DNA of 64,000 nucleotides from Pseudomonas sp. GGS8 (GTDB lineage Bacteria; Pseudomonadota; Gammaproteobacteria; Pseudomonadales; Pseudomonadaceae), in the NCBI RefSeq assembly GCF_024168645.1, contig NZ_JALJWF010000001.1:3041501-3105500 (forward strand), given 5' to 3'. Numbering within the stretch: position 1 is the first letter of the stretch; each line of letters begins with the position of its first letter. A program made the position numbers and the translations under genes. Under the pieces are notes generated by a model. The model searched no databases. It was not told the origin of the DNA and saw nothing but the letters and a program-made list of their open reading frames with translations. Below are positions 54,633-63,738 of the stretch, piece by piece.

Positions 54633-54830
54633 TTATCCCTGACAGTCATGTGCCCCAGTGGAGCGAATTATTATGGTCGAATACCCAGGGATGTGGGTTG
54701 AGACACGGTCGCTGTTCAAGGTAGGAACAGTCGCCGCAGTGGTACGGATGTTGTCGAAGATCTGGCCGGAACCTGCTGCATGCGGGGTAAGCATGTGGTT
54801 CGGTGGGAGGCTTGGGTAAGCCGGCTCGAT
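54633..54830 (-). pseudogene. 3' remnant of a D-2-hydroxyacid dehydrogenase gene
   Basis: On the minus strand a frame ending at TAA 54635-54633 reads IEPAYPSLPPNHMLTPHAAG, then SGQIFDNIRTTAATVPTL. LTPH followed by AGS matches the C-terminal catalytic-His segment of NAD-dependent 2-hydroxyacid dehydrogenases, and the preceding EPAYPSLPPN matches the usual EP..LP-N lead-in. Only about 65 codons remain; the catalytic and NAD domains are absent. The stop lies within the ribosome site of the following MFS gene. Seen directly; the family call is from motif memory. Confidence 0.6.
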
Positions 54831-54880
54831 TATAGGAAGGTGGCTAACTATCGAACAAGAGGTGCGGTTGTTTTAACCCA

Positions 54881-56113
54881 TTAACGGATAAGCGCGGGCA
54901 CTGAGCTGGTATGCCAGATCAGCACGCGCGTGACGCGATTCTCTTCAGTTTCCAGAATCTCCAGCCGATATCGGCCGATCTTCAGGCACACCGCACTGTC
55001 CGGAATCGTCTCCAGCGCCTCGGTCACCAACCCGTTGAGGGTTTTCGGACCATCGCTGGGCAGGTGCCAGCCAAGGCTCTTGTTCAGCTCGCGGATGGAT
55101 GCCGCGCCATCAATCACCAGTCGGCCATCGGCCTGTGGGTGAATGTGCGGGTTATCCAGGCTGTGCTGGCTTTCGAACTCGCCGACGATCTCTTCGAGAA
55201 TGTCTTCCAGGGTCACGATGCCCAGCACTTCCCCGTACTCGTCGACCACCATGCCCAAGCGCCGCTGTTGTTTGTGGAAGTTCAGCAGTTGCAGCTGCAA
55301 CGGTGTGCTTTCCGGCACGAAGTATGGTTCGTGACTGGCCGCCAGCAGCGCTTCCACGGTCAGGCTTGAATCCGGCAACAAATGACGGATCTGCCGGGTG
55401 TTGAGCACCGCTTCAACCTGATTGATGTCGCTGTGGAATACCGGCAGACGGGTGCGCCTGTTGTGGCGCAGTTGCTCGATGATTTCTTCGAGGGGGTCGT
55501 CCAGGTTGATCCCGTCGACGTCACTGCGTGGCACCAGAATGTCGTTGACCGTGATGTTATCCAGTGCGTGGATGCCTGACAGTGGGCGATAGGCTGCGTG
55601 TTCGTGGTCGTCGTGTCGATCTGCCGGTGCCTCGTCTTCACTTTGCTGCACCACGTTGACCTTGCGGGCGAATGGCCGCATCAGCTGTTGGCTGATGCCA
55701 TTGAGTAGCCACGCGGCGGGATAGACGATTTTCAACGGTATGCCGAGCAATGTGTTGCCCAAGGCCAGGACGGCGTCCGGATAGCGGGCGGCGATGGAGC
55801 GTGGCAGGTAGTCGGCGAACACCACCAACACCGCACCGGCACCGAGGCAGGCAATCCAGGGGCCGTTTTGTGCCCAAGTGAAAATCGCCAGCAAGGTGCT
55901 GATGACCACCACTAGCGCGCGGCACAAGGTGTTGCAGAGGATCAGGCTGTTGAGCGGGAAACTCAGCCTGGCCACGGGTTTGTCGCTGGAGCGTGAGGCT
56001 GTGCGCTGGGCCAGCAACTGCTGTTGTGCAACTTCGATGGCGGTAAACAGCCCCGACCATAAAATCAGCAGTGCCAGCACCGCAAGCATCGGCCCTATGG
56101 GCAAGTCGTCCAT
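54881..56113 (-). CDS. CNNM/CorC-type membrane protein (DUF21 + CBS pair)
   Basis: 410 residues: an N-terminal DUF21 domain with four membrane helices (to about residue 150), a Bateman module of two CBS domains (about 175-320: NDILVPRSDVDGINLDDP; RRLGMVVDEYGEVLGIVTLEDILEEIVGE) and a C-terminal CorC_HlyC domain. Such proteins are linked to magnesium efflux or homeostasis. It follows ccsA-like by 13 bases on the same strand, so the two are co-transcribed. Confidence 0.92.
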   Translation of the reverse strand: MDDLPIGPMLAVLALLILWSGLFTAIEVAQQQLLAQRTASRSSDKPVARLSFPLNSLILCNTLCRALVVVISTLLAIFTWAQNGPWIACLGAGAVLVVFADYLPRSIAARYPDAVLALGNTLLGIPLKIVYPAAWLLNGISQQLMRPFARKVNVVQQSEDEAPADRHDDHEHAAYRPLSGIHALDNITVNDILVPRSDVDGINLDDPLEEIIEQLRHNRRTRLPVFHSDINQVEAVLNTRQIRHLLPDSSLTVEALLAASHEPYFVPESTPLQLQLLNFHKQQRRLGMVVDEYGEVLGIVTLEDILEEIVGEFESQHSLDNPHIHPQADGRLVIDGAASIRELNKSLGWHLPSDGPKTLNGLVTEALETIPDSAVCLKIGRYRLEILETEENRVTRVLIWHTSSVPALIR

Positions 56114-56125
56114 TAATGCCGCCCG

Positions 56126-56938
56126 TCAGATGTGCAGAATGTATTCGCGGACCAGCTTGCTGCCGAAATACGCCAGCATCAGCAGGCAGAAACCGGCAAG
56201 GGTCCAGCGGATGGCTTTGTGTCCGCGCCAGCCGAGACGGTTGCGCCCCCAGAGCAGCACGCTGAACACGATCCAGGCCAGGCACGCCAGCAGGGTTTTA
56301 TGCACCAGATGCTGGGCGAACAGGTTCTCGACGAACAGCCAGCCGGAAATCAGTGACAACGACAGCAGACTCCAGCCGGCCCAGAGGAAGCCGAACAGCA
56401 GGCTTTCCATGGTTTGCAGCGGTGGGAAGTTCTTGATCAGCCCGGACGGATGCTTGTGCTTGAGCTGATGGTCCTGAACCAGCAGCAGCAAGGCCTGGAA
56501 CACCGCGATGGTGAACATGCCGTAAGCGAGGATCGACAGGAGAATGTGGGCGAGAATGCCGGGTTCTTCGTCGATGACCTGCACCGTGCCGGCGGGGGCG
56601 AACTGGGCCAGCAACACCGTTGCGGCGCCCAGCGGAAACAGTAACACAAGGAGGTTTTCCACCGGTATCCGTGAGCAGGCCAGCAGGGTCAGGGCGATGA
56701 CCGCTGCGGCAATCAGGCTGGCGGCGCTGAAAAAGTCCAGCGCCAGGCCGACCGGAGTCAGCAGATAGCTGATCAGGCTGGCGCTGTGGGCCAGCACGGC
56801 CAGCACGCCGAGCGTGACCAGCAGGCGTTTGTTCGCCTTGGCGCCGGTGGCCAGACGAGTGCCTTGATAGAAGGTCGCAGCGGCATATAAGCAGGCGGCG
56901 GCGAGGGTGGTAAGCAAGCTGGGTGACAAGGGGAGCAT
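56126..56938 (-). CDS. CcsA/CcmC-like cytochrome c assembly-type membrane protein
   Basis: 270 residues from ATG 56938 (AGGA 5 bases upstream; longer frame rejected). About eight membrane helices; the tryptophan-rich WAGWSLLSLSLISGWLF region and conserved His residues (LAHSASL, ILAHILLS, HLVHKTLL) resemble the heme-handling family Cytochrom_C_asm. Located beside ffh as in other gammaproteobacteria (YpjD-like). Role in heme delivery is plausible but unproven. Confidence 0.9.
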   Translation of the reverse strand: MLPLSPSLLTTLAAACLYAAATFYQGTRLATGAKANKRLLVTLGVLAVLAHSASLISYLLTPVGLALDFFSAASLIAAAVIALTLLACSRIPVENLLVLLFPLGAATVLLAQFAPAGTVQVIDEEPGILAHILLSILAYGMFTIAVFQALLLLVQDHQLKHKHPSGLIKNFPPLQTMESLLFGFLWAGWSLLSLSLISGWLFVENLFAQHLVHKTLLACLAWIVFSVLLWGRNRLGWRGHKAIRWTLAGFCLLMLAYFGSKLVREYILHI

Positions 56939-57022
56939 AAATCCTGTTAGGCAGGCCCGAAAGGCGTTGAGTTTGGCATAGAACCCACACGGCACGAAAG
57001 ACCATACAAGCTGACGGCGAGG

Positions 57023-57051
57023 TGTCCGCCAGACGCAGTCTTCGCTATAAT
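57023..57051 (+). promoter_or_regulatory. Probable ffh promoter
   Basis: Perfect TATAAT at 57046-57051 with a weak TGTCCG 17 bp upstream (57023-57028). The leader to the ffh ATG would be about 90 nt. Confidence 0.45.
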
Positions 57052-57148
57052 CCGCGACCTGCCCACGCCGCAGGCTCGCCGAGCACATGTTGATTCCGGT
57101 CTGGGCCGCCATTATCCCGGTCTACACAGGGCCTGAAAGGATCGCGCA

Positions 57149-58525
57149 ATGTTTGAAAACTTAACCGACCGTCTCTCGCAGACGCTGCGCCATGTCACCG
57201 GCAAGGCCAAGCTGACTGAAGACAACATCAAAGACACCCTGCGCGAAGTGCGCATGGCGTTGCTCGAGGCCGACGTCGCCTTGCCGGTGGTCAAAGACTT
57301 CGTCAATTCGGTCAAGGAGCGCGCTGTCGGCACCGAGGTGTCGCGCAGCCTGACGCCGGGCCAGGCCTTCGTGAAGATTGTCCAGGCCGAACTCGAAAGC
57401 CTGATGGGCGCGGCCAACGAAGACCTGAATCTGAGTGCCGTTCCACCGGCCGTGGTCCTGATGGCCGGTTTGCAGGGTGCGGGTAAAACCACCACCGCCG
57501 GCAAACTGGCGCGCTTCCTTAAAGAGCGCAAGAAGAAGTCGGTCATGGTCGTGTCCGCAGACGTTTACCGTCCGGCGGCGATCAAACAACTGGAAACCCT
57601 GGCCAACGACATCGGCGTGACGTTCTTCCCGTCCGACCTGAGCCAGAAGCCGGTCGACATCGCTCAAGCGGCTATTAAAGAAGCCAAACTGAAATTCATC
57701 GACGTGGTCATCGTCGACACCGCCGGTCGTCTGCACATCGACGAAGAGATGATGGGCGAGATCAAGGCGCTGCACGCCGCGATCAATCCGGTCGAAACCC
57801 TGTTCGTGGTCGATGCCATGACCGGCCAGGACGCCGCCAACACGGCCAAGGCCTTCGGCGATGCGCTGCCGCTGACCGGTGTGATCCTGACCAAGGTCGA
57901 CGGCGATGCCCGTGGCGGTGCTGCGCTGTCGGTACGTGCCATTACCGGCAAGCCGATCAAGTTCATCGGTATGGGCGAGAAGAGCGAAGCGCTCGAACCG
58001 TTCCACCCTGAGCGTATCGCTTCGCGCATCCTCGGCATGGGCGACGTGCTCAGCCTGATCGAACAGGCTGAAGCGACCCTCGACAAGGACAAGGCCGACA
58101 AACTGGCCAAGAAGCTGAAGAAGGGCAAGGGCTTCGACCTCGAAGACTTCCGCGATCAGTTGCAACAGATGAAGAACATGGGCGGCCTGGGCGGCCTCAT
58201 GGACAAACTGCCGAATATCGGTGGGGTGAACCTGGCGCAGATGGGCAATGCCCAGGGCGCGGCAGAGAAGCAGTTCAAACAGATGGAAGCCATCATCAAT
58301 TCCATGACCCCGGCCGAGCGCCGCGACCCTGAGCTGATCAGCGGTTCGCGCAAGCGCCGTATCGCCATGGGTTCCGGTACTCAGGTGCAGGACATCGGTC
58401 GCTTGATCAAGCAGCACAAGCAGATGCAGAAGATGATGAAGAAATTCTCCGCCAAAGGCGGAATGGCCAAAATGATGCGCGGCATGGGCGGTATGTTGCC
58501 CGGCGGCGGCATGCCGAAAATGTAA
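57149..58525 (+). CDS. ffh: Signal recognition particle protein Ffh
   Basis: 458-residue SRP GTPase that binds 4.5S RNA and nascent signal sequences and docks with FtsY. N domain, G domain (G1 GLQGAGKTTTAGKLA at about 107; DTAGRLHID; TKVDGDARGG) and a Met-rich M domain from about residue 330 (MKNMGGLGGLMDKLP, SGSRKRRIAMGSGT RNA-binding). Ends in GGMLPGGGMPKM. ATG 57149 has AAGGA upstream. Confidence 0.98.
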   Translation: MFENLTDRLSQTLRHVTGKAKLTEDNIKDTLREVRMALLEADVALPVVKDFVNSVKERAVGTEVSRSLTPGQAFVKIVQAELESLMGAANEDLNLSAVPPAVVLMAGLQGAGKTTTAGKLARFLKERKKKSVMVVSADVYRPAAIKQLETLANDIGVTFFPSDLSQKPVDIAQAAIKEAKLKFIDVVIVDTAGRLHIDEEMMGEIKALHAAINPVETLFVVDAMTGQDAANTAKAFGDALPLTGVILTKVDGDARGGAALSVRAITGKPIKFIGMGEKSEALEPFHPERIASRILGMGDVLSLIEQAEATLDKDKADKLAKKLKKGKGFDLEDFRDQLQQMKNMGGLGGLMDKLPNIGGVNLAQMGNAQGAAEKQFKQMEAIINSMTPAERRDPELISGSRKRRIAMGSGTQVQDIGRLIKQHKQMQKMMKKFSAKGGMAKMMRGMGGMLPGGGMPKM

Positions 58526-58532
58526 AGAATCC

Positions 58533-58600
58533 GCGCCGGCAGTCATGTCGGCGCAGCCCCACACGGACGTGGGATCTCCAGCAAACCCGCACTTGGCGGG
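58533..58600 (+). promoter_or_regulatory. Three tandem hairpins between ffh and rpsP
   Basis: GCGCCG...CGGCGC (58533-58554), CCCAC-N6-GTGGG (58558-58573) and CCCGC-N5-GCGGG (58586-58600) follow the ffh stop in close order, with no T-run after any of them. They may stabilise the ffh 3' end or form a structured transcript. Confidence 0.45.
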
Positions 58601-58675
58601 AGCTGACTGGTCATCTTCAACGATGGCTCTATAGCAAGTCTGGATGGCACGCCGATAGGCGCCGGAAAAAGACAT

Positions 58676-58703
58676 TTGCAAAAGTCCGGATATTCCTTAG
58701 AAT
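58676..58703 (+). promoter_or_regulatory. rpsP operon promoter
   Basis: TTGCAA (58676-58681), a 16-bp spacer, TAGAAT (58698-58703), then a GC-rich discriminator (ATGCGGCC) as is usual for ribosomal-protein promoters under stringent control. Confidence 0.6.
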
Positions 58704-58775
58704 ATGCGGCCTTTCGGGCACCTATGCCCGCTGTGCATTTAGATTTGCAGCACCGACTACAGGAACGATGTTCAC

Positions 58776-59027
58776 ATGCTAACAATCCGTCTTGCCCTTG
58801 GCGGCTCCAAAAAGCGCCCGTTTTACCACTTGACCGTAACCGACAGCCGCAACCCGCGTGACGGTTCGCACAAGGAACAGGTTGGTTTCTTCAACCCTGT
58901 TGCTCGTGGTCAAGAAGTTCGTCTGTCCGTGAACCAAGAGCGCGTAGCCTACTGGCTGAGCGTTGGTGCACAACCTTCTGAGCGCGTTGCTCAGTTGTTG
59001 AAGGAATCTGCTAAGGCTGCGGCCTGA
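58776..59027 (+). CDS. rpsP: Ribosomal protein bS16
   Basis: 83-residue 30S subunit protein. [30 protein letters not shown] is a textbook S16 start. First gene of the rpsP-rimM-trmD-rplS operon; AGGAAC ribosome site before ATG 58776. Confidence 0.98.
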   Translation: MLTIRLALGGSKKRPFYHLTVTDSRNPRDGSHKEQVGFFNPVARGQEVRLSVNQERVAYWLSVGAQPSERVAQLLKESAKAAA

Positions 59028-59032
59028 GCAAT

Positions 59033-59569
59033 ATGAACGCGACGCCAGCTGTTGCTGATGATTTGATCGTTATCGGCAAGATTTATTCTGTTCACGGCGT
59101 TCGCGGCGAAGTGAAGGTGTATTCCTTTACTGATCCGATTAAAAACCTGTTGGACTACAAAACCTGGACGCTCAAGCGCGAGGGCAACGTAAAACAGGTC
59201 GAGCTGGTCAGTGGACGTGGGAATGACAAGTTCCTGGTCGCAAAGCTCAAGGGTCTTGATGATCGCGAAGAAGCTCGTCTTCTGGCTGGTTATGAGATCT
59301 GCGTGCCGCGCAACCTGTTCCCTGAATTGACCGACGGCGAGTACTACTGGTACCAGCTGGAAGGTCTGAAGGTTATCGATACTCACGGGCAGTTGTTCGG
59401 GAAAATCGATCATCTTCTGGAAACCGGCGCCAATGATGTAATGGTGGTCAAGCCTTGCGCTGGCAGCCTGGATGATCGTGAACGCCTGTTGCCGTATACC
59501 GAGCAATGCGTGTTGGCCGTCGACCTCGCTGCGGGTGAGATGAAGGTGGAATGGGATGCGGACTTCTAA
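59033..59569 (+). CDS. rimM: Ribosome maturation factor RimM
   Basis: 178 residues; binds S19 during 30S head assembly. N-terminal RimM domain ([27 protein letters not shown]) and C-terminal PRC-barrel ([22 protein letters not shown]). Five bases after rpsP. Confidence 0.97.
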   Translation: MNATPAVADDLIVIGKIYSVHGVRGEVKVYSFTDPIKNLLDYKTWTLKREGNVKQVELVSGRGNDKFLVAKLKGLDDREEARLLAGYEICVPRNLFPELTDGEYYWYQLEGLKVIDTHGQLFGKIDHLLETGANDVMVVKPCAGSLDDRERLLPYTEQCVLAVDLAAGEMKVEWDADF

Positions 59570-59571
59570 AC

Positions 59572-60324
59572 GTGGCTAACCTGCGCGTAGAAGTGATCAG
59601 TTTGTTTCCCGAGATGTTCTCCGCCATCAGCGAGTACGGCATCACCAGTCGGGCGGTGAAACAGGGGTTGTTGCAGCTTACCTGTTGGAATCCGCGGGAC
59701 TACACGACGGATCGACATCACACTGTGGATGATCGCCCATTTGGCGGTGGTCCGGGCATGGTGATGAAGATCAAGCCCCTGGAAGATGCTCTGGTTCAGG
59801 CCAAGGCAGCAGCCGGGGAGGCGGCGAAGGTAATTTACCTGTCCCCCCAAGGCCGTCAACTGACCCAGTCGGCGGTGCGCGAGTTGGCGAATCTGGATGC
59901 ATTGATCCTGATTGCTGGCCGCTATGAAGGCATTGACGAGCGTTTTATTGATGCTCATGTCGATGAAGAGTGGTCGATTGGCGACTATGTACTGTCTGGC
60001 GGCGAGCTGCCGGCGATGGTCCTGATCGATGCGGTTACACGACTGCTGCCTGGAGCTTTAGGGCATGCGGACTCCGCCGAGGAAGATTCCTTTACGGATG
60101 GTTTGCTGGATTGCCCGCACTACACCCGACCGGAGGTGTATGCGGATCAGCGTGTTCCCGACGTATTGCTAAGTGGCAATCACGCGCACATCCGGCGTTG
60201 GCGTTTACAGCAGTCCCTTGGTCGGACCTATGAACGACGCGTCGATCTTCTGGAAAGCCGCTCGCTTTCTGGAGAAGAGAAGAAGCTGCTCGAGGAATAC
60301 ATCCGCGAGCGGGACGATAGTTAA
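59572..60324 (+). CDS. trmD: tRNA (guanine37-N1)-methyltransferase TrmD
   Basis: 250 residues; SPOUT-class SAM enzyme making m1G37, which prevents frameshifting. GTG 59572 ([16 protein letters not shown]) is the family's start, two bases after rimM. Knot region: [33 protein letters not shown], and GGGPGMVMK near the N-terminus. Confidence 0.97.
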   Translation: MANLRVEVISLFPEMFSAISEYGITSRAVKQGLLQLTCWNPRDYTTDRHHTVDDRPFGGGPGMVMKIKPLEDALVQAKAAAGEAAKVIYLSPQGRQLTQSAVRELANLDALILIAGRYEGIDERFIDAHVDEEWSIGDYVLSGGELPAMVLIDAVTRLLPGALGHADSAEEDSFTDGLLDCPHYTRPEVYADQRVPDVLLSGNHAHIRRWRLQQSLGRTYERRVDLLESRSLSGEEKKLLEEYIRERDDS

Positions 60325-60369
60325 CAACGTATCGATGGTAGATCCGACGATTTACCTTAGGAGCACAGC

Positions 60370-60720
60370 ATGACTAACAAAATCATCCTTGCACTCGAAG
60401 CAGAGCAGATGACCAAAGAGATCCCTACCTTTGCCCCGGGCGACACCATTGTCGTTCAGGTGAAAGTGAAGGAAGGCGATCGTTCGCGTCTGCAAGCGTT
60501 CGAAGGCGTAGTTATCGCCAAGCGTAACCGCGGCGTAAACAGTGCTTTCACCGTTCGTAAAATCTCCAACGGTGTTGGCGTAGAACGTACTTTCCAGACC
60601 TACAGCCCGCAAATCGACAGCATGGCTGTTAAGCGTCGCGGTGACGTGCGTAAAGCCAAGCTGTACTACCTGCGTGACCTGTCCGGTAAAGCAGCTCGCA
60701 TCAAGGAAAAACTGGCTTAA
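60370..60720 (+). CDS. rplS: Ribosomal protein bL19
   Basis: 116-residue 50S protein at the subunit interface. [26 protein letters not shown] and [20 protein letters not shown] are standard L19 blocks. Strong TAGGAG site before ATG 60370. Last gene of the operon, with a terminator at 60771-60806. Confidence 0.98.
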
Positions 60721-60770
60721 GTCCAGCTTCCGATGCCGAAAAGCTGGCCTTTCCAGGCTGGCTCTTCAAG

Positions 60771-60806
60771 AAAATGCCTCGTATCGAAAGATGCGGGGCA
60801 TTTTTC
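60771..60806 (+). terminator. Rho-independent terminator of the rpsP-rplS operon
   Basis: ATGCCTCGTATC pairs with GATGCGGGGCAT around a GAAA tetraloop (12 bp including G-U pairs), then five T residues. An additional hairpin CCAGCTT...AAGCTGG lies at 60723-60748. Confidence 0.9.
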
Positions 60807-60845
60807 GTTATGGCTGTATATAAAGGCCGGTTAGGGGGCGGGGTC

Positions 60846-60938
60846 TGTAGGGGCGAGGCTTGTCTGCGAAGAGGGTGTGTCAGTCGACATTGATGTTGCC
60901 GGGTGTTTCGTCTTCGCGGGCAAGCCCGCTCCCGCATG
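60846..60938. repeat. REP inverted pair between rplS and suhB
   Basis: GTAGGGGCGAGGCTTGTCTGCG is a degenerate left arm; CGCGGGCAAGCCCGCTCCCGC is a good right arm. Lies between two terminators of convergent transcription units. Confidence 0.75.
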
Positions 60939-60969
60939 GATCGCGGCGTTAGAGGGGGATTTTGTTCGT

Positions 60970-61009
60970 GCAAAAGCAAACGCCCCGAACAGGTCGGGGC
61001 GTTTGCTTT
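60970..61009 (-). terminator. Terminator of suhB (perfect 16-bp stem)
   Basis: AAAGCAAACGCCCCGA (60973-60988) and its exact reverse complement (60994-61009) around loop ACAGG. On the minus strand the stem ends in CTTTTG. Confidence 0.88.
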
Positions 61010-61040
61010 AAGTGCTGCGGTTTTTTTTGACTCTGGGCGC

Positions 61041-61859
61041 TTAGCGCTTCAGCGAAGCCGGCAGGTGCGGCTGGATCGCCGTCAGTACTGCCTTGAAGCA
61101 CTTGGTGTTGCCGGCAACGACGTGGCCTTTTTCCAGGAAGTCGTGACCGCCAGTGAAGTCGCTCACCAGGCCGCCGGCTTCCTGGATCAGCAGGGCGCCT
61201 GCAGCCATGTCCCACTCGGACAGGCCTGATTCCCAGAAAGCGTCGAAACGGCCGGCAGCTACGTAGGCCAGGTCCAGGCTTGCCGAGCCGGCGCGGCGGA
61301 TGCCGGCGGTCTGGCCAACCAGGGCGCGGAACATGCCCAGGTAGTTGTCGAGGTTGTCCATCTGGTCGTCACGGAACGGGAAGCCGGTACCCAGCAGGGC
61401 GCCGTCCAGGCTGGTGCGGCCGCTGACGCGCAGGCGACGACCGTTCAGTTGAGCGCCGCGACCACGGCTGGCGGTGAATTCTTCCTGGCGAACAGGGTCC
61501 AGTACAACGGCGTGTTCCAGGCGTCCGCGGTATTTGCAGGCGATGCTGACAGCGAAGTGGGGGATGCCGCGCAGGAAGTTGGTGGTGCCGTCCAGTGGGT
61601 CGATGATCCACAGGTATTCCTCGCCTTCGATGCCGGTGCCGGCGTGCATACCGGTTTCTTCACCCAGAATCGAGTGGTTCGGGTAGGCCTTGCGCAGTGC
61701 GTCGATGATTTTCTGTTCGGCGGCGCGATCCACCTCGGATACGTAATCCTTGGCGTCTTTTTCGTCGACCTTGATGGTATCCAGGCGCTCGATGGAGCGG
61801 AAGATCAATTCACTGGCGCTGCGGGCGGCGCGCAGCGCGATATTCAGCATGGGCTGCAT
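61041..61859 (-). CDS. suhB: Inositol-1-monophosphatase family protein SuhB
   Basis: 272 residues. Mg-dependent phosphatase that in gammaproteobacteria also acts in rRNA transcription antitermination with NusA/NusG. Metal site GEETG (about residue 66) and WIIDPLDGTTNFLRGIPHF (about 81-99), with a second site LSEWDMAAGALLIQEAGG. Start ATG 61859 (MQPMLNIALRAARSASELI). Divergent from trmJ. Confidence 0.96.
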   Translation of the reverse strand: MQPMLNIALRAARSASELIFRSIERLDTIKVDEKDAKDYVSEVDRAAEQKIIDALRKAYPNHSILGEETGMHAGTGIEGEEYLWIIDPLDGTTNFLRGIPHFAVSIACKYRGRLEHAVVLDPVRQEEFTASRGRGAQLNGRRLRVSGRTSLDGALLGTGFPFRDDQMDNLDNYLGMFRALVGQTAGIRRAGSASLDLAYVAAGRFDAFWESGLSEWDMAAGALLIQEAGGLVSDFTGGHDFLEKGHVVAGNTKCFKAVLTAIQPHLPASLKR

Positions 61860-61895
61860 GGATGTGTCACCTAAGGTTGTTAAAGAAAGCCGGGC

Positions 61896-61901
61896 ATTCT
61901 A
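61896..61901 (-). promoter_or_regulatory. Probable -10 box of suhB
   Basis: TAGAAT on the minus strand about 37 bp before the suhB ATG, followed by a GC-rich GCCCGGC discriminator. No good -35 was seen. Confidence 0.35.
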
Positions 61902-62004
61902 TCAGAAAGTTTCTACAGGAGAAGGTCGGTGTTCGCTTTCATGGCTTAACGGTAGGAGGAGCTGTAAGATTCTGCTCCCGATAATGTGTTCGAGAGCGCC
62001 TCCC

Positions 62005-62775
62005 TTGCTGCAAAACATTCGTGTCGTCCTGGTCAATACCAGCCATCCCGGAAATATCGGCGGTGCTGCGCGTGCCATGAAGAACATGGGCCTGTCGCGA
62101 CTGGTGCTGGTCGAGCCGCGGTTGTTCCCGCACCACGAGGCCGATGCACGTGCGTCCGGCGCCGGGGACATCCTTGAAAACGCGCAAGTCGTCGCCACCT
62201 TGGAAGATGCCTTGATCGGCTGCAATCTGGTGCTGGGTACCAGCGCTCGTGATCGTCGCATTCCCTGGCCGTTGCTCGATCCCCGTGAGTGCGGTGTAAG
62301 GGTGGTCGAGGAGGCGGGGCAGGGTGCCGAGATCGCATTGGTGTTCGGTCGTGAAGATTCCGGCCTGACCAACGAAGAGCTGCAGCGATGTCATTATCAC
62401 GTGCACATCCCATCAGACCCTGAGTTCAGTTCGCTGAACCTCGGGGCGGCGGTGCAGGTGTTGAGCTATGAGGTGCGTATGTCCTGGCTGGCGGCCCAAG
62501 GTCAGCCGAGCAAGGTCGAGAAGGAAGAAGTCGCATCCACCAAGAGTGGTGAGCTGGCGACCATGGATGAGCTGGAGCGATTCTATGAGCACCTGGAGCA
62601 AACCCTGGTGGCCATCGAATTCCTCGACCCGGAAAAACCACGGCACTTGATGGCGCGCCTGCGCCGGTTGTACGGACGCAGCTCGGTCAGCCGGGCGGAA
62701 ATGAATATATTGCGTGGCATTCTCACGGAAACCCAGAAGGCGGCCCGTGGCGAGCTTCTAAAGCGGAAGGATTAA
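62005..62775 (+). CDS. trmJ: tRNA (cytidine/uridine-2'-O)-methyltransferase TrmJ
   Basis: 256 residues; SPOUT enzyme that methylates the ribose of tRNA position 32. TTG 62005 ([25 protein letters not shown]) is preferred: it aligns with known N-termini and has GAGAG about 10 bases upstream. ATG 61984 would add seven residues without a ribosome site. Knot motifs: [16 protein letters not shown] and [22 protein letters not shown]. Its stop overlaps the cysE start. Confidence 0.93.
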   Translation: MLQNIRVVLVNTSHPGNIGGAARAMKNMGLSRLVLVEPRLFPHHEADARASGAGDILENAQVVATLEDALIGCNLVLGTSARDRRIPWPLLDPRECGVRVVEEAGQGAEIALVFGREDSGLTNEELQRCHYHVHIPSDPEFSSLNLGAAVQVLSYEVRMSWLAAQGQPSKVEKEEVASTKSGELATMDELERFYEHLEQTLVAIEFLDPEKPRHLMARLRRLYGRSSVSRAEMNILRGILTETQKAARGELLKRKD

Positions 62776-63554
62776 TGATGTTCGAGCGTTTGCGTGAAGA
62801 TATCCAAAGTGTTTTTCATCGTGACCCGGCGGCGCGTAATGCTTTTGAAGTCCTGACCTGCTATCCGGGCATGCATGCCATCTGGATCCATCGCCTGTCG
62901 TCGGTCCTGTGGCGCGCAGAGCTGAAATGGCTGGCGCGGTTGGTGTCGAACTTCGGTCGCTGGTTGACCGGAATCGAGATTCATCCGGGCGCCAAGGTCG
63001 GTCGTCGCTTCTTTATCGACCATGGCATGGGTATCGTTATTGGTGAGACCGCCGAGATCGGCAACGACGTCACTCTTTATCAGGGCGTGACCCTCGGTGG
63101 CACCAGCTGGAACAAGGGCAAGCGTCACCCGACTCTGGAGGATGGTGTGGTGGTTGGTGCGGGCGCCAAGGTGCTCGGCCCATTCACTGTCGGTGCCGGG
63201 GCCAAGGTGGGTTCCAATGCCGTGGTCACCAAGGCGGTTCCGCCGGGTGCGACAGTGGTGGGGATTCCGGGGCGGATTATCGTCAAGTCTGATGATGAGC
63301 AGGATGCCAAGCGCAAGGCTATGGCCGAGAAGATCGGTTTCGATGCCTACGGCGTCGGCGAAGACATGCCGGACCCGGTGGCGCGGGCGATCGGTCAACT
63401 GCTCGATCACTTGCAGGCGGTCGATGGGCGTTTGGAGGGTATGTGCGGTGCACTGAAGGATCTGGGCAGTAATTACTGTGCCAAGGATTTGCCTGAGCTG
63501 CGCGAAGAAGACTTCGCCTGTGTGAAGGGCAAGGATGAAAGCAAGGCCAGCTGA
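62775..63554 (+). CDS. cysE: Serine O-acetyltransferase CysE
   Basis: 259 residues; acetylates serine with acetyl-CoA, first step of cysteine synthesis. N-terminal helical domain ([26 protein letters not shown]), then a left-handed beta-helix ([29 protein letters not shown], active-site His pair). ATG 62775 overlaps the trmJ stop by one base; ATG 62778 is also possible. Placed just before iscR as in other gammaproteobacteria, linking cysteine supply to Fe-S assembly. Confidence 0.97.
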   Translation: MMFERLREDIQSVFHRDPAARNAFEVLTCYPGMHAIWIHRLSSVLWRAELKWLARLVSNFGRWLTGIEIHPGAKVGRRFFIDHGMGIVIGETAEIGNDVTLYQGVTLGGTSWNKGKRHPTLEDGVVVGAGAKVLGPFTVGAGAKVGSNAVVTKAVPPGATVVGIPGRIIVKSDDEQDAKRKAMAEKIGFDAYGVGEDMPDPVARAIGQLLDHLQAVDGRLEGMCGALKDLGSNYCAKDLPELREEDFACVKGKDESKAS

Positions 63555-63674
63555 TTCGCAGCAGGGTCGCATTCAGGCATTTGCACCGCGCTGGTTGGTG
63601 TGCCATTACGCTACAGACCCTGCTATGATGCGCGCGCTCTTTTGCGGGTAAACCCGAGTAAAGCACTAGGTCTT

Positions 63675-63707
63675 ATAGTTGACTTAAATACTCGGGAATT
63701 GCATACT
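63675..63707 (+). promoter_or_regulatory. iscR promoter with type-1 IscR site
   Basis: ATAGTTGACT (63675-63684) and TACTCGGGAAT (63689-63699) match both halves of the E. coli type-1 IscR operator ATASYYGACT...AGTCRRSTAT with few changes. TTGACT (63679-63684), a 17-bp spacer and CATACT (63702-63707) form the promoter, so the operator covers the -35 and spacer. Implies autorepression by [2Fe-2S] IscR. Confidence 0.75.
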
Positions 63708-63738
63708 CGCCTCATTCCGAACTCCGTGGTAATTGTCC

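Noticed and set aside
57161..58681. 506-codon open frame on the minus strand
   Set aside because: Antisense shadow of ffh; low-complexity His/Asp/Gln-rich translation.
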